Of a stretch of 5,689 nt of DNA, positions 4,604 to 5,689 are shown piece after piece. The stretch is from positions 1 to 5,689 of the forward strand of contig CALKHM010000148.1 of NCBI GenBank assembly GCA_937988695.1, in the 5' to 3' direction. This DNA comes from an uncultured Microbacterium sp. (GTDB lineage Bacteria > Actinomycetota > Actinomycetes > Actinomycetales > Microbacteriaceae). Made by a program: the position numbers and the translations under genes. Under the pieces are notes generated by a model. It made no database searches. It saw nothing but the letters and a program-made list of their open reading frames with translations, and was not told where the DNA came from. Positions within the stretch are counted from its first letter, which is position 1. The number at the start of each line of letters is the position of its first letter.

Positions 4604-5542
4604 GTGCACGCCGTCGTGTCGAACGAAGTCATAGAACAACACCTGTCGCCCAAGCGTGCGCTGGCCGCTGTGCGACACGCCCTGAACGATCTGGCCCATG
4701 GTCGGGCAACGGACGAGCCGCGCCATCGGATGCCGCTACGGCGCGGGACCTTCAACGTCATGTGGGCGGCGTCAACCCCGTTGGACACTGTCGCGCTCAA
4801 GGCATATGCGGCCGTGCGCACGGAGACCCGCCAAGCCACCGAGATCCACATCTCGCTCTCCTCGATGTCCACCGGCCGACTGCGGGCGACGCTCCGCGGT
4901 GATCTGCTCGGCCAGCGGCGCACGGGGGCGGCATCCGTCGCGGCCGCCGAGCTGCTCGCGCGACCGGCCCCTGCGTCACTCGCCGTGTTCGGCACGGGCT
5001 TCCAGGCTCACGGACAGCTCGAAGCGTTCCTCGACCACTTCGACAGCATCGGCGAGGTCTCCGTGGTCGGCCGGAACCCCCGGGCCGTGGCTGCGCTCGT
5101 CGACTGGACGTCGGCCCGATTCCCTGGACGCAAGGTCGTCGCCGCCGAGGCGGAGGCGGCGGTGCGGCGTTCGGATATCGTCGTGACCGCGACCGCATCG
5201 AGTACACCCGTCTTCGACGGCGAATGGCTGCAGCTGGGCACTCACGTCTGCGCAGTGGGCAGCAATCACGCGGCCGCCCGCGAGATCGATGCCGTCACGC
5301 TCCATAGGAGCGCGCTCGTCGTCGTCGACAGCAGGGCCACCGCTGGCCGAGAGGCCGGCGACCTCCTTCTCAACGACTACGCCGTCAGCGACGCCGTCGA
5401 GCTGCCCGGAGTGATCGCCGGAGAGGTCGGCCGACGCGATGACGACGACATCACGATCTTCTCCTCGCAGGGCCTCGCGGTGGAGGACCTGTACGCTGCC
5501 GACGTCGTCGTCCGCAGCCTCGATGAGGACGCCGCCGCATGA
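4604..5542 (+). CDS. Ornithine cyclodeaminase/mu-crystallin family protein (copy 2)
   Basis: A 312-residue paralogue of the gene it diverges from. Family marks: PRHRMPLRRGTFNVMWAA (39-56), VALKAYAAVR (63-72) with the conserved Lys66, RRTGAASVAAAELLARP (105-121) with Arg106-Thr107, the nucleotide-binding loop GTGFQA (130-135), VSVVGRNPRA (152-161), DIVVTATASSTPVF (191-204), VGSNHAAAREID (218-229) and IFSSQGLAVEDL (285-296). Arg106 and the glycine loop fall at the same residue numbers as in copy 1. The position of the ornithine cyclodeaminase Asp is Asn221 here, a GSN...REID form that I recall from alanine-dehydrogenase-like and other reductase members, so true cyclodeaminase activity is less likely. 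Possible roles are reversible amino-acid oxidation or cyclic imine reduction; the substrate is unknown. GTG start with a strong ribosome site. It converges on an amidase gene 27 bp away. Confidence 0.88.
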   Translation: MHAVVSNEVIEQHLSPKRALAAVRHALNDLAHGRATDEPRHRMPLRRGTFNVMWAASTPLDTVALKAYAAVRTETRQATEIHISLSSMSTGRLRATLRGDLLGQRRTGAASVAAAELLARPAPASLAVFGTGFQAHGQLEAFLDHFDSIGEVSVVGRNPRAVAALVDWTSARFPGRKVVAAEAEAAVRRSDIVVTATASSTPVFDGEWLQLGTHVCAVGSNHAAAREIDAVTLHRSALVVVDSRATAGREAGDLLLNDYAVSDAVELPGVIAGEVGRRDDDDITIFSSQGLAVEDLYAADVVVRSLDEDAAA

Positions 5543-5545
5543 TCT

Positions 5546-5567
5546 GTCGGAGGCGACGAGCTCCGAC
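5546..5567. terminator. Candidate bidirectional terminator hairpin between convergent genes
   Basis: GTCGGAG (5546-5552) and CTCCGAC (5561-5567) form a perfect 7-bp stem with an 8-nt loop, filling most of the 27-bp gap between the stops of copy 2 and the amidase gene. There is no clear T-tract on either side, as is common for actinobacterial terminators. Confidence 0.4.
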
Positions 5568-5569
5568 CG

Positions 5570-5689
5570 CTAGCCGAGAACGGCCGGCTCTGTACCCACG
5601 CCCCAGCGCGCCTCCAGCGCGGCGGCGACCCGCAGCAGAGCCGCATCCTCACCGATCCGCCCCACCAGCTGAACTCCGACGGGGAGCCC
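5570..5689 (-). CDS. Amidase-signature family protein, C-terminal end (rest outside window)
   Basis: Thirty-nine residues and a TAG stop are visible, beginning at the right edge with GLPVGVQLVGRIGEDAALLR and then VAAALEARWG. This closely fits the conserved end of amidase-signature enzymes (GLPVGVQ..G..G.D..LL..A..LE), which hydrolyse carboxamides with a Ser-cisSer-Lys triad; that triad and the rest of the protein are outside the window. The family is well supported by this C-terminal motif but the substrate is not. GatA-type glutamyl-tRNA amidotransferase subunits share the motif, though the isolated context favours a catabolic amidase. It converges on copy 2, so it is a separate transcript, though it may belong to the same amino-acid or amide degradation locus. 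Confidence 0.8.
   Translation of the reverse strand, partial: GLPVGVQLVGRIGEDAALLRVAAALEARWGVGTEPAVLG

Noticed and set aside
4538..4726. Small - strand frame crossing the divergent promoter region
   Set aside because: It overlaps the start of copy 2 and the AT-rich control region and has no recognisable product.

Overview
The window comes from a high-GC actinobacterium. Base composition, GTG/TTG starts, the DUF4913 gene and a TCGTTGAGCGAGC-type repeat fit Microbacteriaceae or a near relative; this placement is inference, not a database result. It joins two kinds of DNA: the right end of an integrated mobile element (about 1-3075) and chromosomal sequence (about 3076-5689).

Mobile element. 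On the + strand lie the C-terminal part of a VirD4/TraG-type conjugative coupling ATPase (open at the left edge, ends at 724), a DUF4913 protein (805-1389), and a short GTG-started frame of 58 codons (1386-1562) that overlaps the DUF4913 stop by GTGA. Facing them on the - strand is a large serine recombinase of 511 residues (3033-1498), the likely integrase. A coupling protein, an accessory gene and a terminal integrase suggest an integrative conjugative or mobilizable element whose remaining genes lie left of the window. The convergent point at 1400-1520 holds two strong inverted repeats.

Junction. About 40 bp upstream of the integrase start, the sequence becomes, in mid-frame, the Walker B/D-loop of an ABC-F ATPase (GEPTNDLD...SHDR), preceded at once by an in-frame stop. 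Only the C-terminal third of that gene is here (about 3070-3567). The element therefore appears to have integrated into the conserved LLDEPTNDLD codons and split the gene. The remnant also carries a palindromic REP-like repeat read in frame.

Chromosomal flank. Two paralogous enzymes of the ornithine cyclodeaminase/mu-crystallin family are transcribed divergently (4503-3583 on -, 4604-5542 on +). They share a 100-bp AT-rich intergenic region containing an 8-bp inverted repeat (a candidate operator) and a plausible sigma70-like promoter. The first keeps the family Asp in its GAD.PGK motif; the second has Asn there (GSN...REID), so they probably have different chemistry. At the right edge is the last 39 residues of an amidase-signature protein on the - strand. 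Together these suggest amino-acid or amide catabolism, but no substrate can be assigned from sequence alone.

No tRNA, rRNA or CRISPR array was seen. The most noteworthy points are the element/ABC-F junction, the short overlooked gene between convergent genes, the in-frame REP-like repeat and the operator-like repeat between the two dehydrogenase-family genes.
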